NCBI GenBank assembly: GCA_031271755.1
Contig: JAISVB010000075.1
Coordinates: 78,955 to 142,954 of the forward strand
Source: Culturomica sp.
Lineage (GTDB): Bacteria; Bacteroidota; Bacteroidia; Bacteroidales; Marinifilaceae
Direction of reading: 5' to 3'
Length of the DNA stretch: 64,000 bases
Shown: positions 42,960 through 51,639 of the stretch, in pieces
Layout: every line of letters begins with the position of its first letter
Position numbering within the stretch: the first letter of the stretch is position 1
Position numbers and translations under genes: made by a program
Notes under the pieces: generated by a model
What the model was told of the DNA's origin: nothing
The model's database searches: none
What the model saw: the letters and a program-made list of their open reading frames with translations, nothing else

Positions 42960-43164
42960 CCGAGCTCCGGGGTGTTGATCCGGCGGGGGCAGTGTCTCCG
43001 CAACGGTTCTCTGATTTCTTTCCGTTCGCCGGAATCCTAACCGCCTTCTTCCCTCCGGTCAGTCGCCGCCCCTGCGGGGAGCCCGGATTCCGGGCGCTCC
43101 GGAAAGAAAAGAGAACGATCGTTGCTCCCGCCAACGCCCGCCGGATCAACACCCCGGAGCTCGG
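42960..43164. repeat. 205-bp near-palindrome (MITE-like or large RNA hairpin)
   Basis: The ends are perfect 28-bp inverted repeats (42960-42987 and 43137-43164, containing GAGCTCCGGGGTGTTGATCC). Inside, the arms stay similar: GCAACG, TTCTCT, TTTCTTTCCG, CGCC and GGAATCC recur in inverted order on the two sides. A small central hairpin CCCC-TG-CGGGG lies near 43069-43079. No target-site duplication is obvious. It fills most of the 345-bp gap between yraN and prfA. It could be a non-autonomous mobile element, a recombination site or a structured RNA. Confidence 0.8.
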
Positions 43165-43270
43165 CGCAACCGGAATGGGCAGTAGCTTTGTGAAAAAATA
43201 CAACGTATGGAATTATATGTTATTTTTGTGGCTTCACAACAGATTTGAAACAGATCTTAGCATATCGCCC

Positions 43271-44353
43271 ATGGAAAACTCATTGACAGAAAAGTTAGAA
43301 ACGTACTATATACGGTTCAAAGAGATCGGGGAGTTGATCACCGACCCCGGCGTTATGGCCGACATGGAGCGATACGTCAAGCTGACTAAAGAGTACAAAG
43401 AGTTGGAGGTTATCACCCGGGCGGCCGGTCAGTATAAAAACACCCTGCAGGCCATCCGTGAATCCAAAGAGATATTGGAGGGGGAAGACGATCCCGAATT
43501 GCGGGAGATGGCGCAAGCGGAGCTGGACGACCTGACGGAGCAACTGCCGGCCGTCGAACAAAACCTCAAACTGTTGCTGGTGCCTGCCGACCCGGAGGAC
43601 TCCAAAAACGCCATTCTGGAGATCCGCGGAGGAACCGGAGGCGACGAAGCAGCCATCTTTGCGGGCGACCTGTTCCGGATGTACGCCAAGTTCTGCGAAA
43701 AGCGGGGCTGGAAAATGGAGGTTACCAACAGCACGGAGGGCACTGCCGGAGGGTATAAGGAGATCGTAGCCAACGTAACGGGAAACGGCGTGTACGGCAT
43801 CCTTAAATACGAATCGGGCGTACACCGCGTGCAGCGCGTTCCGGCCACCGAGACCCAGGGGCGCATCCACACATCGGCCGCCACCGTAGCGGTTTTGCCG
43901 GAAGCCGAAGAAGTGGATATTCAACTGAATCCGGCAGACATCCGGAAAGACACCTACTGCTCCTCCGGCCCGGGCGGACAGTCGGTCAACACCACCTACT
44001 CGGCCATCCGCCTCACACACATCCCTACCGGCATCGTCGTGACCTGCCAGGACGAAAAATCCCAGATCAAAAACTTGGCCAAAGCCATGACCGAACTCCG
44101 GTCGCGCATCTATGCCGTAGAGTACCAGCGGCACATGGACGAGATCGCTTCCAGGCGGAAGACCATGGTCTCCACCGGTGACCGCTCCGCCAAGATCCGC
44201 ACTTACAACTACCCCCAGGGGCGTGTGACCGACCACCGGATCAACTTCACCCTCTACAACCTCAGCGCAGTCATGGACGGGGAGATCGGCGAGATCATCG
44301 AAAAACTCCAAATCGAAGAAAACACCGAGCGCCTCAAAGAAAGCGGTCTTTAA
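43271..44353 (+). CDS. prfA: Peptide chain release factor 1
   Basis: The 360-residue protein starts [26 protein letters not shown]; the frame stays open upstream but that part is the 205-bp palindrome and not conserved protein. The stop-codon-reading motif is [23 protein letters not shown] (PAT), and the catalytic GGQ is in [27 protein letters not shown]1 reads UAA and UAG. A possible -7 box TATTTTTG is at 43221-43228. Its stop lies 3 bp before an 8-bp repeat array. Confidence 0.96.
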   Translation: MENSLTEKLETYYIRFKEIGELITDPGVMADMERYVKLTKEYKELEVITRAAGQYKNTLQAIRESKEILEGEDDPELREMAQAELDDLTEQLPAVEQNLKLLLVPADPEDSKNAILEIRGGTGGDEAAIFAGDLFRMYAKFCEKRGWKMEVTNSTEGTAGGYKEIVANVTGNGVYGILKYESGVHRVQRVPATETQGRIHTSAATVAVLPEAEEVDIQLNPADIRKDTYCSSGPGGQSVNTTYSAIRLTHIPTGIVVTCQDEKSQIKNLAKAMTELRSRIYAVEYQRHMDEIASRRKTMVSTGDRSAKIRTYNYPQGRVTDHRINFTLYNLSAVMDGEIGEIIEKLQIEENTERLKESGL

Positions 44354-44356
44354 TCT

Positions 44357-44392
44357 CTTACGGCCTTCACGTCTTACTATCTTACGGTCTTA
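44357..44392. repeat. Second copy of the 8-bp tandem repeat
   Basis: Four units in phase from 44357 to 44388 (CTTACGGC, CTTCACGT, CTTACTAT, CTTACGGT) plus a partial fifth, the same family as at 16416-16551. It fills almost the whole gap between prfA and pyrF. Confidence 0.8.
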
Positions 44393-44403
44393 AACATAAC
44401 GCC

Positions 44404-45231
44404 ATGAACTACAACACACTCTTTGAGCAGATCAAACAAAAACGCTCCTTCCTCTGTGTCGGATTAGACTCGGACATTGCCAAAATCCCGACGCACCTGT
44501 TGGATACAGAGGATCCCGTATTCGAATTCAACAAAGCCATCATCGACGCAACGGCTGCGGTGACGGTCGCCTACAAGCCCAACATCGCCTTTTACGAAAG
44601 CCGGGGCGTAGCCGGATGGCGTTCGTTGGAAAAAACAGTCGCCTATCTCCGGGAGGCTTATCCGGAGGTGTTTACCATCGCCGACGCCAAGCGGGGCGAC
44701 ATCGGCAATACCTCCCAGATGTACGCCAAAGCCTTTTTGGAGACCATGCAATTCGATTCCATTACTGTGGCCCCCTACATGGGCGAAGACTCCGTCACCC
44801 CCTTTTTGGAATACGAAGGGAAATGGGTCATCCTGCTGGCGCTCACCTCCAACAAAGGAGCTTCCGACTTTCAATTTTTTGAGGAGGAGGGCTTGCGGCT
44901 GTACGAAAAAGTGTTGACTAAATCGCAGGAGTGGGCGGGTAAAGAGCAGATGATGTACGTGGTAGGGGCCACCAAAGCGGAGATGCTCGCCGGTATCCGG
45001 AAATTGGCGCCGGATCACTTCCTGTTGGTGCCCGGAGTGGGGGCGCAGGGCGGGAGCCTGGAAGAGGTCGCCCGCTACGGCATGAACAATCGCTGCGGCC
45101 TGCTTGTAAACTCCTCCCGGGGCATCATCTTTGCCGGAAAAGGAATTGACTTTGCCCGCCAAGCCGGCGAAGAAGCCGCTAAACTCCAACAGGAAATGGA
45201 GCAGTTGTTGAAAAATTACTGCGTCATTTAA
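44404..45231 (+). CDS. pyrF: Orotidine 5'-phosphate decarboxylase (type 2)
   Basis: The 275-residue enzyme of pyrimidine synthesis converts OMP to UMP. It shows [38 protein letters not shown] (catalytic D-x-K-R-x-D-I) and [16 protein letters not shown]. It is longer than the E. coli enzyme, as expected for the type 2 family. The 8-bp repeat lies between it and prfA. It converges with the pyridoxamine kinase gene with a 21-bp gap. Confidence 0.95.
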   Translation: MNYNTLFEQIKQKRSFLCVGLDSDIAKIPTHLLDTEDPVFEFNKAIIDATAAVTVAYKPNIAFYESRGVAGWRSLEKTVAYLREAYPEVFTIADAKRGDIGNTSQMYAKAFLETMQFDSITVAPYMGEDSVTPFLEYEGKWVILLALTSNKGASDFQFFEEEGLRLYEKVLTKSQEWAGKEQMMYVVGATKAEMLAGIRKLAPDHFLLVPGVGAQGGSLEEVARYGMNNRCGLLVNSSRGIIFAGKGIDFARQAGEEAAKLQQEMEQLLKNYCVI

Positions 45232-45252
45232 AAACAATCCCGAACCTTTCGG

Positions 45253-46107
45253 CTAGTCGATCAATTCATAGCGGTAAAAGGGGAGGGGCTCATTCAGGTA
45301 ATGCAGCACCTTCTCCTGATTCATGCCGTCCAGCGGATCCTGGTCATACCCGAACGTGGTCTTTATTCCCATGTTGATGAAGTAGACCGCCCGTTCCACC
45401 GCTTCCGGCAGGCTGTCGCCATTCAGCAGGCAACCCGTGATCACACTGGCGAAAGCATCGCCCGTGCCGGGATACGAAGCCGGCACATGGTCACACAACA
45501 CCCGCCACGTACGGCCGTCCTTCCGGTTGTAGGCAAGCGTGGCCACATTCCGCTCATCCCCCGCCGGCGCCGAAGTAATGATGGCATACTGCGGCCCCAG
45601 TTCGCTGAGCCGCTTGCACCAGCCGGCAGCCGTCGCCCCGTCGATACGGCTGTCCCGTTCGTTCAGCAAAAAGGCCGCTTCGGTCAGGTTCGGCGTGATC
45701 ACATCCGCCTGCCGGCAAAGACCGCGCATCCCTTCCACCATCTCCGGATCCATGCCCGGATACAGCTTGCCGTGATCCCCCAGCACCGGATCCACCAAAA
45801 TAAAGTTATCGCCGTGCCCGAAATCCCGGAAAAAACCGGCCACCACCTCCATCTGCTCCGTCGAAGCCAAATACCCCGAATAGAGGGCGTCGAAACGGAG
45901 GCCAAGCTCCTTCCAGTGGCCAATGATCTCCCGCATCTGCGGCGTCAGGTCGAAACTCCGGAAATCGGGGTACTCACTGTGTGCCGAAAGCACAGCCGTC
46001 GGCAACGGGCACACCTGGAACCCCATTTGCGACAACACCGGAATCACCACCGTCAGCGAAGCCCTCCCGTAACCGGACAGATCATGTATAGCAGCAACCT
46101 TTTTCAT
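45253..46107 (-). CDS. pdxY: Pyridoxamine/pyridoxal kinase
   Basis: The 284-residue ribokinase-like enzyme starts MKKVAAIHDLSGYGRASLTVVIPVLSQMGFQVCPLPTAVLSAHSEYPDF. It has LVDPVLGDHGKLYPGM, VITPNLTEAAFLL and YPGTGDAFASVITGCLL (catalytic Asp in GTGDAF). It phosphorylates B6 vitamers for salvage to pyridoxal 5'-phosphate. Substrate preference within the PdxK/PdxY group is not certain. A -7 box (TATCTTTG on the minus strand) lies at 46129-46136. Confidence 0.9.
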   Translation of the reverse strand: MKKVAAIHDLSGYGRASLTVVIPVLSQMGFQVCPLPTAVLSAHSEYPDFRSFDLTPQMREIIGHWKELGLRFDALYSGYLASTEQMEVVAGFFRDFGHGDNFILVDPVLGDHGKLYPGMDPEMVEGMRGLCRQADVITPNLTEAAFLLNERDSRIDGATAAGWCKRLSELGPQYAIITSAPAGDERNVATLAYNRKDGRTWRVLCDHVPASYPGTGDAFASVITGCLLNGDSLPEAVERAVYFINMGIKTTFGYDQDPLDGMNQEKVLHYLNEPLPFYRYELID

Positions 46108-46136
46108 ACGTCTGTTTTCCAATCCCCACAAAGATA

Positions 46137-46568
46137 CGAAAGAAACCCGATCTTCTACATCCTCTCATCTATCTTACAGGGGATCCGCACCATCGTTGCG
46201 CAATTATCGGCTCTCTCTTTGTAAGCGGTTGCTCTTGTCATCCCTTCTTTGTACCTGGTATATACCAAGCCCGGATAAAATATTGAAAAAAATTTGTATT
46301 TATACGGAACAAACTCGACGATTGCCGTCTTTGTTTCGAATGAGTGCCGACTTAGCGCCGACTTTGATCAAAAAGAGGTACGACGTAAGTAGCTGTTTGG
46401 TAACTCTTTGCTCTTTGTGTTCGGAAAACACATCCAAGCGCCCGGTGAACCCGGGGGTCAGGTGTATTTTTCTGTACAATGTATGTTAAAAACAGGATAA
46501 ATAGAAAAATTGGCCGGAGTGATGAGAGAAAAAGAGAAAAGATTTGAAAAACGGGAACGGGGCTGTTT
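46137..46568. other. Gene-free stretch of about 430 bp
   Basis: No convincing gene: the longest open frame (46196-46489, plus) has a composition unlike protein and no recognisable motif. Visible items are a perfect 12-bp palindrome TGGTATATACCA at 46256-46267, a direct repeat GCCGACTT (46347-46354 and 46358-46365), and a small hairpin TGTGTTCGGAAAACACA near 46416-46432. The downstream esterase gene ends at its right edge. Confidence 0.5.
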
Positions 46569-47753
46569 TTACAGCACCCGCACCCGGCCGTTCCTGATTT
46601 CGAGAACAGCGCTGAAGATATAGTCCGGATCAGCGCGTTCTTTGACGGATTCGTCGATGTGTTGCGCTTTGCGTTGGACCATGCCGTTGAATATCTCTTC
46701 ATCCCCGTACAGGAGAATGACCGGTTTATCCAGATCCATCATTTTGTCGTTCAGATGGATGTACAGCGTTGTGTAGTCGTTTTTCAGGATGTTCAATATG
46801 TTCCCTATTTTGTCCACCCGCACCTCCATGCCGGCTTTGGCTTCGCCGGCCGGGACGGACAGGTAATAGAAATGCCGCCGCGGATTGCTTTCCTCCTGTC
46901 GCCATACGATCCTGCCGGGGTAGGGATTGCGCCTGAACTGTGCCATCCACTCCACGGCGGCCGTATCGGCGCTGTTCATCCAGTGGCCGACGCCGGGTAC
47001 GATGTGGGTGGTGTGGCGGTATCCGTCCGGGTCGGCGTTTTGGAGTGAATCCAGGCGTTGGCCGTATGCCGCCGCCAGCGTGTTGCGGTGATAAGCGCTG
47101 TCGTTTTGGCCCATCCAGAGTGTAAATCCGATGTTGCGCAGGTTCAGGGGGGATGAGTTGCCCGGATGCCCCGCCATCATGGCCGCTGCCGCCCAATGGT
47201 CGGCCATGCGCGGGGCCATGCGGTAGGCTCCGTCGCCGCCGGCCGAATACCCCATGATATAGACCTTGTTGGGATTTACCTCCATTTTGACGATTGCGGT
47301 TTGGATGATCATTTCGAACAGGGTATCGACAACCGGCCGGAACCACATGTTCCAGTCATCGACTGCCGCCCGGGGAGCGATGTAAACGCCCTCCTTCGGA
47401 GAATAGAGCTCTTTCTGATTGTTCCACTGCTCATCGTTCCCTGCCGCCGTGGTATTGCCTCCGCCGTGCATGGAGATATACAGGCTGCGTCCGTCTGCGG
47501 GTTTTACGCCGTAAACGGCAGTGTAGGTGGGCATCTGCCGGTTATTGTATTCAAAGAGTTGCCGGTCCCACATCGTCCCGTACCGGGTTTGTATCTGCTC
47601 CAACTCTTCCTGCCAGCGTGTGGCGGCAAGTGCATTGGCTTCTATTTTATTCAGCAGTACATCTGTATCAACCGGATTTTCCCCGGACTCTTCGCAGGAC
47701 GCCCAAACGATGGCAAAACACAGAATGGTCAAAAAAGAATGTTTGAAGTTCAT
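46569..47753 (-). CDS. Secreted esterase/PHB-depolymerase-like alpha/beta hydrolase, lipoprotein
   Basis: The 394-residue protein has a lipoprotein signal MNFKHSFLTILCFAIVWASCEES (Cys20). The hydrolase domain (about 85-280) contains LYISMHGGGNT (oxyanion region), the nucleophile motif YIMGYSAGGDGAYRMAPRMADHW and a C-terminal His region HTTHIVPGVGHWMNS. This fits polysaccharide-linked esterases (feruloyl/acetyl) or PHB-depolymerase-like proteins. The last ~110 residues are beta-rich and may be a binding domain. The substrate is unknown. Confidence 0.75.
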   Translation of the reverse strand: MNFKHSFLTILCFAIVWASCEESGENPVDTDVLLNKIEANALAATRWQEELEQIQTRYGTMWDRQLFEYNNRQMPTYTAVYGVKPADGRSLYISMHGGGNTTAAGNDEQWNNQKELYSPKEGVYIAPRAAVDDWNMWFRPVVDTLFEMIIQTAIVKMEVNPNKVYIMGYSAGGDGAYRMAPRMADHWAAAAMMAGHPGNSSPLNLRNIGFTLWMGQNDSAYHRNTLAAAYGQRLDSLQNADPDGYRHTTHIVPGVGHWMNSADTAAVEWMAQFRRNPYPGRIVWRQEESNPRRHFYYLSVPAGEAKAGMEVRVDKIGNILNILKNDYTTLYIHLNDKMMDLDKPVILLYGDEEIFNGMVQRKAQHIDESVKERADPDYIFSAVLEIRNGRVRVL

Positions 47754-48000
47754 GATCGGCTTGTTATGTGAAATTAATGTTAAAAAATAAAATCGCCCCT
47801 GTTTTCAGAGGGTATATCTGTTTTACTGTCAAAGGATGTAATAAGTTTTTTTGTAACCCATAAAAAATCTAAATACGGGTACTTCCGAAACTCTTTTTTT
47901 ACACATCGTTTTGTGGGAAAGCAATGAATCTCTGAAAAGTATTTTTTATGTGTTTGATATAAAAAGAAAGGGGTGTGTTCCGGAAATAAGCAGGATTTTG

Positions 48001-48008
48001 TACATTTG
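48001..48008 (+). promoter_or_regulatory. -7 box of glnN
   Basis: TACATTTG, 44 bp before the glnN start; no clear TTTG at the -33 distance. The rest of the 298-bp gap upstream (47754-48051) holds no gene; it is AT-rich with several T runs. Confidence 0.5.
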
Positions 48009-48051
48009 TGTCTGAAATTTTAGGGGTATAACCAGAAAAAAGTACATTTTT

Positions 48052-50238
48052 ATGTCTGAGATCAGATTTTCCGCCTTGGAAACGGTAGCCAGCCGTGTTC
48101 CGGTCGAACCAAAGAATATTCAACGGGTTTCCGCTCTGTTTGGGGCCGATGTGTTCACGATGGAGAAAATGCGGCTCTACCTCTCCGGGGAAGCTTACAA
48201 AAAGCTGGAGAAGAGCTTGTCGGAGGGGGAGGGGATCGACCGGCAGTTGGCCGATCAGGTGGCTGCGGCCATGAAGGCGTGGGCGGTGGAGAAAGGCGCT
48301 ACCCATTACACCCATTGGTTCCATCCCCTGAACGGTTCTACGGCGGAGAAGCACGACAGCTTTATCGATGTGTTGAAGGACGGAAGCGTGATCGAGTCTT
48401 TCGACGGGAAACTGCTGGTGCAGCAGGAACCCGACGCTTCCAGTTTTCCCAGCGGAGGGATCCGGAATACGTTCGAGGCCAGGGGGTATACGGCCTGGGA
48501 TCCGGGATCGCCGGCTTTTATCAACAACAAAACCCTTTGCATCCCCACGGTTTTCGTTGCCTATACGGGCGAGGCGCTGGATTTTAAAACGCCCCTGCTG
48601 AAAGCGTTGGCGCTGATAGACAAGGTGGCGGTGGAGATCTGCCAATATTTCGATAAGGAGGTCAAAAAGGTTTCCGCCACCCTGGGGTGGGAGCAGGAGT
48701 ATTTTCTGATAGACGAAGCGCTTTTTAACGCCCGTCCCGACCTGAAATTGACGGGACGCACCCTGATGGGGCACTCTGCGGCCAAGGACCAGCAGTTGGA
48801 AGACCACTATTTCGGTTCCATTCCGGAGCGGATCAACGCCTTTATGGACGAACTGGAACAGGTGTGCTACCGGTTGGGGATCCCGGTCAAGACCCGGCAC
48901 AACGAGTGCGCCCCCAACCAGTTCGAATTGGCGCCGATCTTTGAAGAGGCTAATTTGGCCGTAGACCACAACCAGTTGCTGATGTCCACCATGAAACGGG
49001 TGGCGCGCCACCACCGCTTTCGGGTGTTGCTGCACGAGAAACCGTTCAAAGGGATCAACGGTTCCGGTAAGCACAACAATTGGTCGTTGCTGACGGATAC
49101 GGGGGTAAACCTGCTGTCGCCGGGTAAAAACCCCAAATCGAACCTGCAGTTCCTGGTTTTTTTGGTGGCGACCGTTCGTGCTGTTCTGGAGCACGAGGCG
49201 CTGCTGAAGGCCTGCATTGTTTCGCTGGGGAACGAGCAGCGCCTCGGAGGGGACGAAGCGCCGCCCACCATCATGTCGGTGTTTCTGGGGCGTTACTTAG
49301 CGGGTATTCTGGACGAGATCGAAGCCAAAGTGGGCACCGAAAAGATGAGCCCGGACGAAAAGACCGAACTGAAACTGAACGTGGGGCGTATCCCGGAGAT
49401 CATGCGCGACAATACCGACCGCAACCGCACCTCTCCTTTTGCGTTTACGGGCAACCGTTTTGAATTCCGGGCGGTGGGGGCTTCGGCCAACTGCGGATCG
49501 GCCATGATCGTGCTGAACGCGGCCGTGGCGGAGCAGTTGATGGCCTTTAAGCGGGAAACGGACGCCCTGATCGAAAAAGGGGTGAAGAAGGACGAGGCCA
49601 TTTTCCAGGTGCTGCGCAAATACAGCCTTGCCTGCAAACCGATCCGTTTTGAGGGGAACGGCTACAGCAAGGAGTGGAGAGAGGAGGCGGCCAAACGGGG
49701 GCTCTCCGTCGATACGGATTGCGTCAGTTGCCTGAAAGCGTTTGTGTTGCCCAAGGCCCGCAAGCTGTTTGTGGACAATGATATTTATACGGCGCGGGAA
49801 TTGGAAGCCCGGTACGAGATCCAAAATGAGATCTACCTGAAGAAGTTGCAGATCGAGTCCCGCGTGCTGGGCGATCTGGCGCTGAACCACATCATCCCGA
49901 CCGCCATCACCTACCAGAACACCCTGATCGAGAATGTGCGCGGATTGAAGGAGATCTTGCCGGATGTTTATGCGGAGATCGGCAATGTGCAGTTGGAATC
50001 CATCCAGGAGATTTCTCGCCACATCGCCGATATCAAGACGTTGGCGACGGAGATGACGGAAGCCCGGAAGAAGGCCAACAACGCTTACGCCAACGAAGTG
50101 GAGCGGGCGCAGGCTTATTCGGACACTGTCCGTCCCTACCTTGGAAAGATCCGCTACCACATTGATAAATTGGAGTTGCTGGTGGACGACGAGATCTGGC
50201 CCCTGCCGAAATACCGGGAACTGTTGTTCTCAAGATAA
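48052..50238 (+). CDS. glnN: Type III glutamine synthetase
   Basis: The 728-residue enzyme matches GlnN (GSIII) in length and motifs: KGATHYTHWFHPLNGSTAEKHDSF, GWEQEYFLIDEALF, RHNECAPNQFELAPIFEEANLAVDHNQLLM, KGINGSGKHNNWSL and NRTSPFAFTGNRFEFRAVGASANC. It adds ammonia to glutamate. Type III enzymes are typical of Bacteroidetes. It is probably the main nitrogen-assimilation enzyme and is likely nitrogen-regulated, though no regulator site is identified here. The AT-rich block begins right after its stop. Confidence 0.96.
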   Translation: MSEIRFSALETVASRVPVEPKNIQRVSALFGADVFTMEKMRLYLSGEAYKKLEKSLSEGEGIDRQLADQVAAAMKAWAVEKGATHYTHWFHPLNGSTAEKHDSFIDVLKDGSVIESFDGKLLVQQEPDASSFPSGGIRNTFEARGYTAWDPGSPAFINNKTLCIPTVFVAYTGEALDFKTPLLKALALIDKVAVEICQYFDKEVKKVSATLGWEQEYFLIDEALFNARPDLKLTGRTLMGHSAAKDQQLEDHYFGSIPERINAFMDELEQVCYRLGIPVKTRHNECAPNQFELAPIFEEANLAVDHNQLLMSTMKRVARHHRFRVLLHEKPFKGINGSGKHNNWSLLTDTGVNLLSPGKNPKSNLQFLVFLVATVRAVLEHEALLKACIVSLGNEQRLGGDEAPPTIMSVFLGRYLAGILDEIEAKVGTEKMSPDEKTELKLNVGRIPEIMRDNTDRNRTSPFAFTGNRFEFRAVGASANCGSAMIVLNAAVAEQLMAFKRETDALIEKGVKKDEAIFQVLRKYSLACKPIRFEGNGYSKEWREEAAKRGLSVDTDCVSCLKAFVLPKARKLFVDNDIYTARELEARYEIQNEIYLKKLQIESRVLGDLALNHIIPTAITYQNTLIENVRGLKEILPDVYAEIGNVQLESIQEISRHIADIKTLATEMTEARKKANNAYANEVERAQAYSDTVRPYLGKIRYHIDKLELLVDDEIWPLPKYRELLFSR

Positions 50239-50756
50239 AGGCAAATTCGATGCAATTATTGCCGATTGTGAATTTTTAAGTGTTCCTCATTCAGGAAAAG
50301 AAAATATTGTGATTATTGTTCCGAATGAATATAACGCTATAAAGGTGCTGGTGTTTCACTGGTATTATCACGATAAATCAAGTGTGAAAAAGTTTTACAT
50401 TTCTGAAATATTTCGTACGTTTGTTCCGTAATGAAAAAATTATGCCTATGATATAAACAATGATGTGCTGATACGCATATTTTAAAAATATATTGGAAAA
50501 AGCGTTAGCTTTTATTCTTGCTTTAGAAACTTCGACAATTTCAAAAGTAACACAAGAGTAAGTTGCCAGCGCTCACGCCAAATGGCGTGGGCTTACTTAT
50601 TTGTGTTACAAGGTAGTCGAAGACCTCTAAAGCGAATACAGTTACAGTCCCACGCTTTTTTTATGTGCGTATGAGAAATATTTAGAGGACAAAAAATAAA
50701 AAAAGAGACCTTACTAATGGAATAAGGATTATGAATCACGTTAAATTAGAAAAAAT
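50239..50756 (+). other. AT-rich gene-free stretch before the lipoprotein
   Basis: The stretch is clearly more AT-rich than the genes on either side. It holds a possible -7 box TACGTTTG (50416-50423), a 6-codon reading frame MKKLCL (50431-50451), a small hairpin AAAAAGC-GTTA-GCTTTT (50497-50513), the 114-nt hairpin described separately, and a 9-codon frame that overlaps the next gene. No larger gene is supported. Confidence 0.6.
50520..50662 (+). ncRNA. Candidate structured RNA: long hairpin with an alternative terminator stem
   Basis: Successive paired blocks form one rod from 50520 to 50633: GCTTTAGA/TCTAAAGC, CTTCGAC/GTCGAAG, GTAACACAA/TTGTGTTAC, GTAAG/CTTAC and CACGCC/GGCGTG with an AAAT loop, separated by unequal internal loops. 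That is 35 paired bases. Downstream, CCCACGC (50649-50655) followed by seven T can pair instead with GCGTGGG (50585-50591), a terminator that would break the top of the rod. A 6S-like RNA or an attenuator are possible identities; neither is shown. Confidence 0.5.
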
Positions 50757-51521
50757 ATGAAACAGTTTATATTATTTACAGCATTATTTGTTCCAATCCT
50801 TCTTTTTAGCTCTTGTGCTACCCTGTTTTCTGGAACAAAACAACAAGTGTCTTTTTCTGCATCGCAGAATGGTGTTATGGTGAAGGATAAAAAAACAGGA
50901 AACAATCTTTGCATGGCACCTTGTATGGCTCCGGTGCCCCGTCGTTTATCCCGTACTTTTGTTTTTGAAAAGGAAGGATACAATCCTTCAGAAGTGCAAC
51001 TGAAAGGAGGATTTAATTTTAATACGCTGTGGAATATCTTATTTTTTCCACCACTTTTAGCTATTGATTTTGCAGATGGTGCAGCTTGGAAGTATAACCA
51101 TCCGAGTGTATATGCCTCACTTGTGCCAAGTGACTCGTATGTAAAAGATCCAACCATTCGTGAGGGAGAGGCTACCAAAATGGTCACACGTGACAATCCC
51201 GGCGGTACCGCATTGGAACGCACTATTATTCGTTGGCATTTTGATTCCGAACCGCGTGGTGCGCGCATCTTCTGGCGTATTATTTCAAGTATTCCCGATC
51301 AGGTAAAAAATACAAATGAATTGTACTTGACTTCTACGCCGTATGAAGAAACCCGCTCATTTAATATTCTTGGGCTTACCTACGAAAATTCCCGTGATGT
51401 GGTTGTTGAAATTAAAGTGACAAGTCCTGGCTATATGGATCAAGTAAAGCGCTACAATCTGCGGCAAGCCATAGATCAACAAGAAATCAGCGGATTTTTT
51501 GACTTAGTTCAAAAGCCGTAA
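50757..51521 (+). CDS. AT-rich lipoprotein, PEGA-like, function unknown
   Basis: The 254-residue protein has a lipoprotein signal MKQFILFTALFVPILLFSSCATLFSG (Cys20). The region SGTKQQVSFSASQNGVMVKDKKTGNNLCMAPCMAPVPRRLSRTFVFEKEGYNPSEVQL looks like a PEGA-type surface domain, followed by a hydrophobic stretch (FNTLWNILFFPPLLAIDFADGAAWKY) also seen in such proteins. A second beta-rich domain fills the C-terminus. Codon use is much more AT-rich than in the neighbours, a sign of recent transfer. A 9-codon frame (50731-50760) overlaps its start by ATGA. Confidence 0.65.
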   Translation: MKQFILFTALFVPILLFSSCATLFSGTKQQVSFSASQNGVMVKDKKTGNNLCMAPCMAPVPRRLSRTFVFEKEGYNPSEVQLKGGFNFNTLWNILFFPPLLAIDFADGAAWKYNHPSVYASLVPSDSYVKDPTIREGEATKMVTRDNPGGTALERTIIRWHFDSEPRGARIFWRIISSIPDQVKNTNELYLTSTPYEETRSFNILGLTYENSRDVVVEIKVTSPGYMDQVKRYNLRQAIDQQEISGFFDLVQKP

Positions 51522-51539
51522 TTAGTATTTTAAGAGTGG

Positions 51540-51639
51540 ATGATGTCGTTCTTGAGAGGGAAAATTTGTGTTAAATAAAGGCATTTGTTTTTACGGAACA
51601 CTGTTTAATTTTTACTTCGAGAACGACGCATCATTTTTT
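51540..51639 (+). terminator. Long-loop inverted repeat with T run after the lipoprotein
   Basis: ATGATGTCGTTCTTGA (51540-51555) pairs imperfectly with TCGAGAACGACGCATCAT (51617-51634), leaving a ~60-nt loop, and is followed by six T. It may be a terminator or the end of the AT-rich insert. The converging methyltransferase gene stops at 51638. Confidence 0.5.

Noticed and set aside
42992..43270. N-terminal extension of prfA by 93 codons through the palindrome
   Set aside because: The extension is low-quality sequence inside the palindrome; RF1 homologues start at the [10 protein letters not shown] position.
46196..46489. A 97-codon frame in the gap between pdxY and the esterase
   Set aside because: Cys/Leu/Ser-rich, no motif, and no promoter aligned with it.
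50141..50431. A 96-codon frame running from the end of glnN into the AT-rich block
   Set aside because: Half of it is glnN out of frame and the rest has no recognisable homology; it may be chance in AT-rich DNA.
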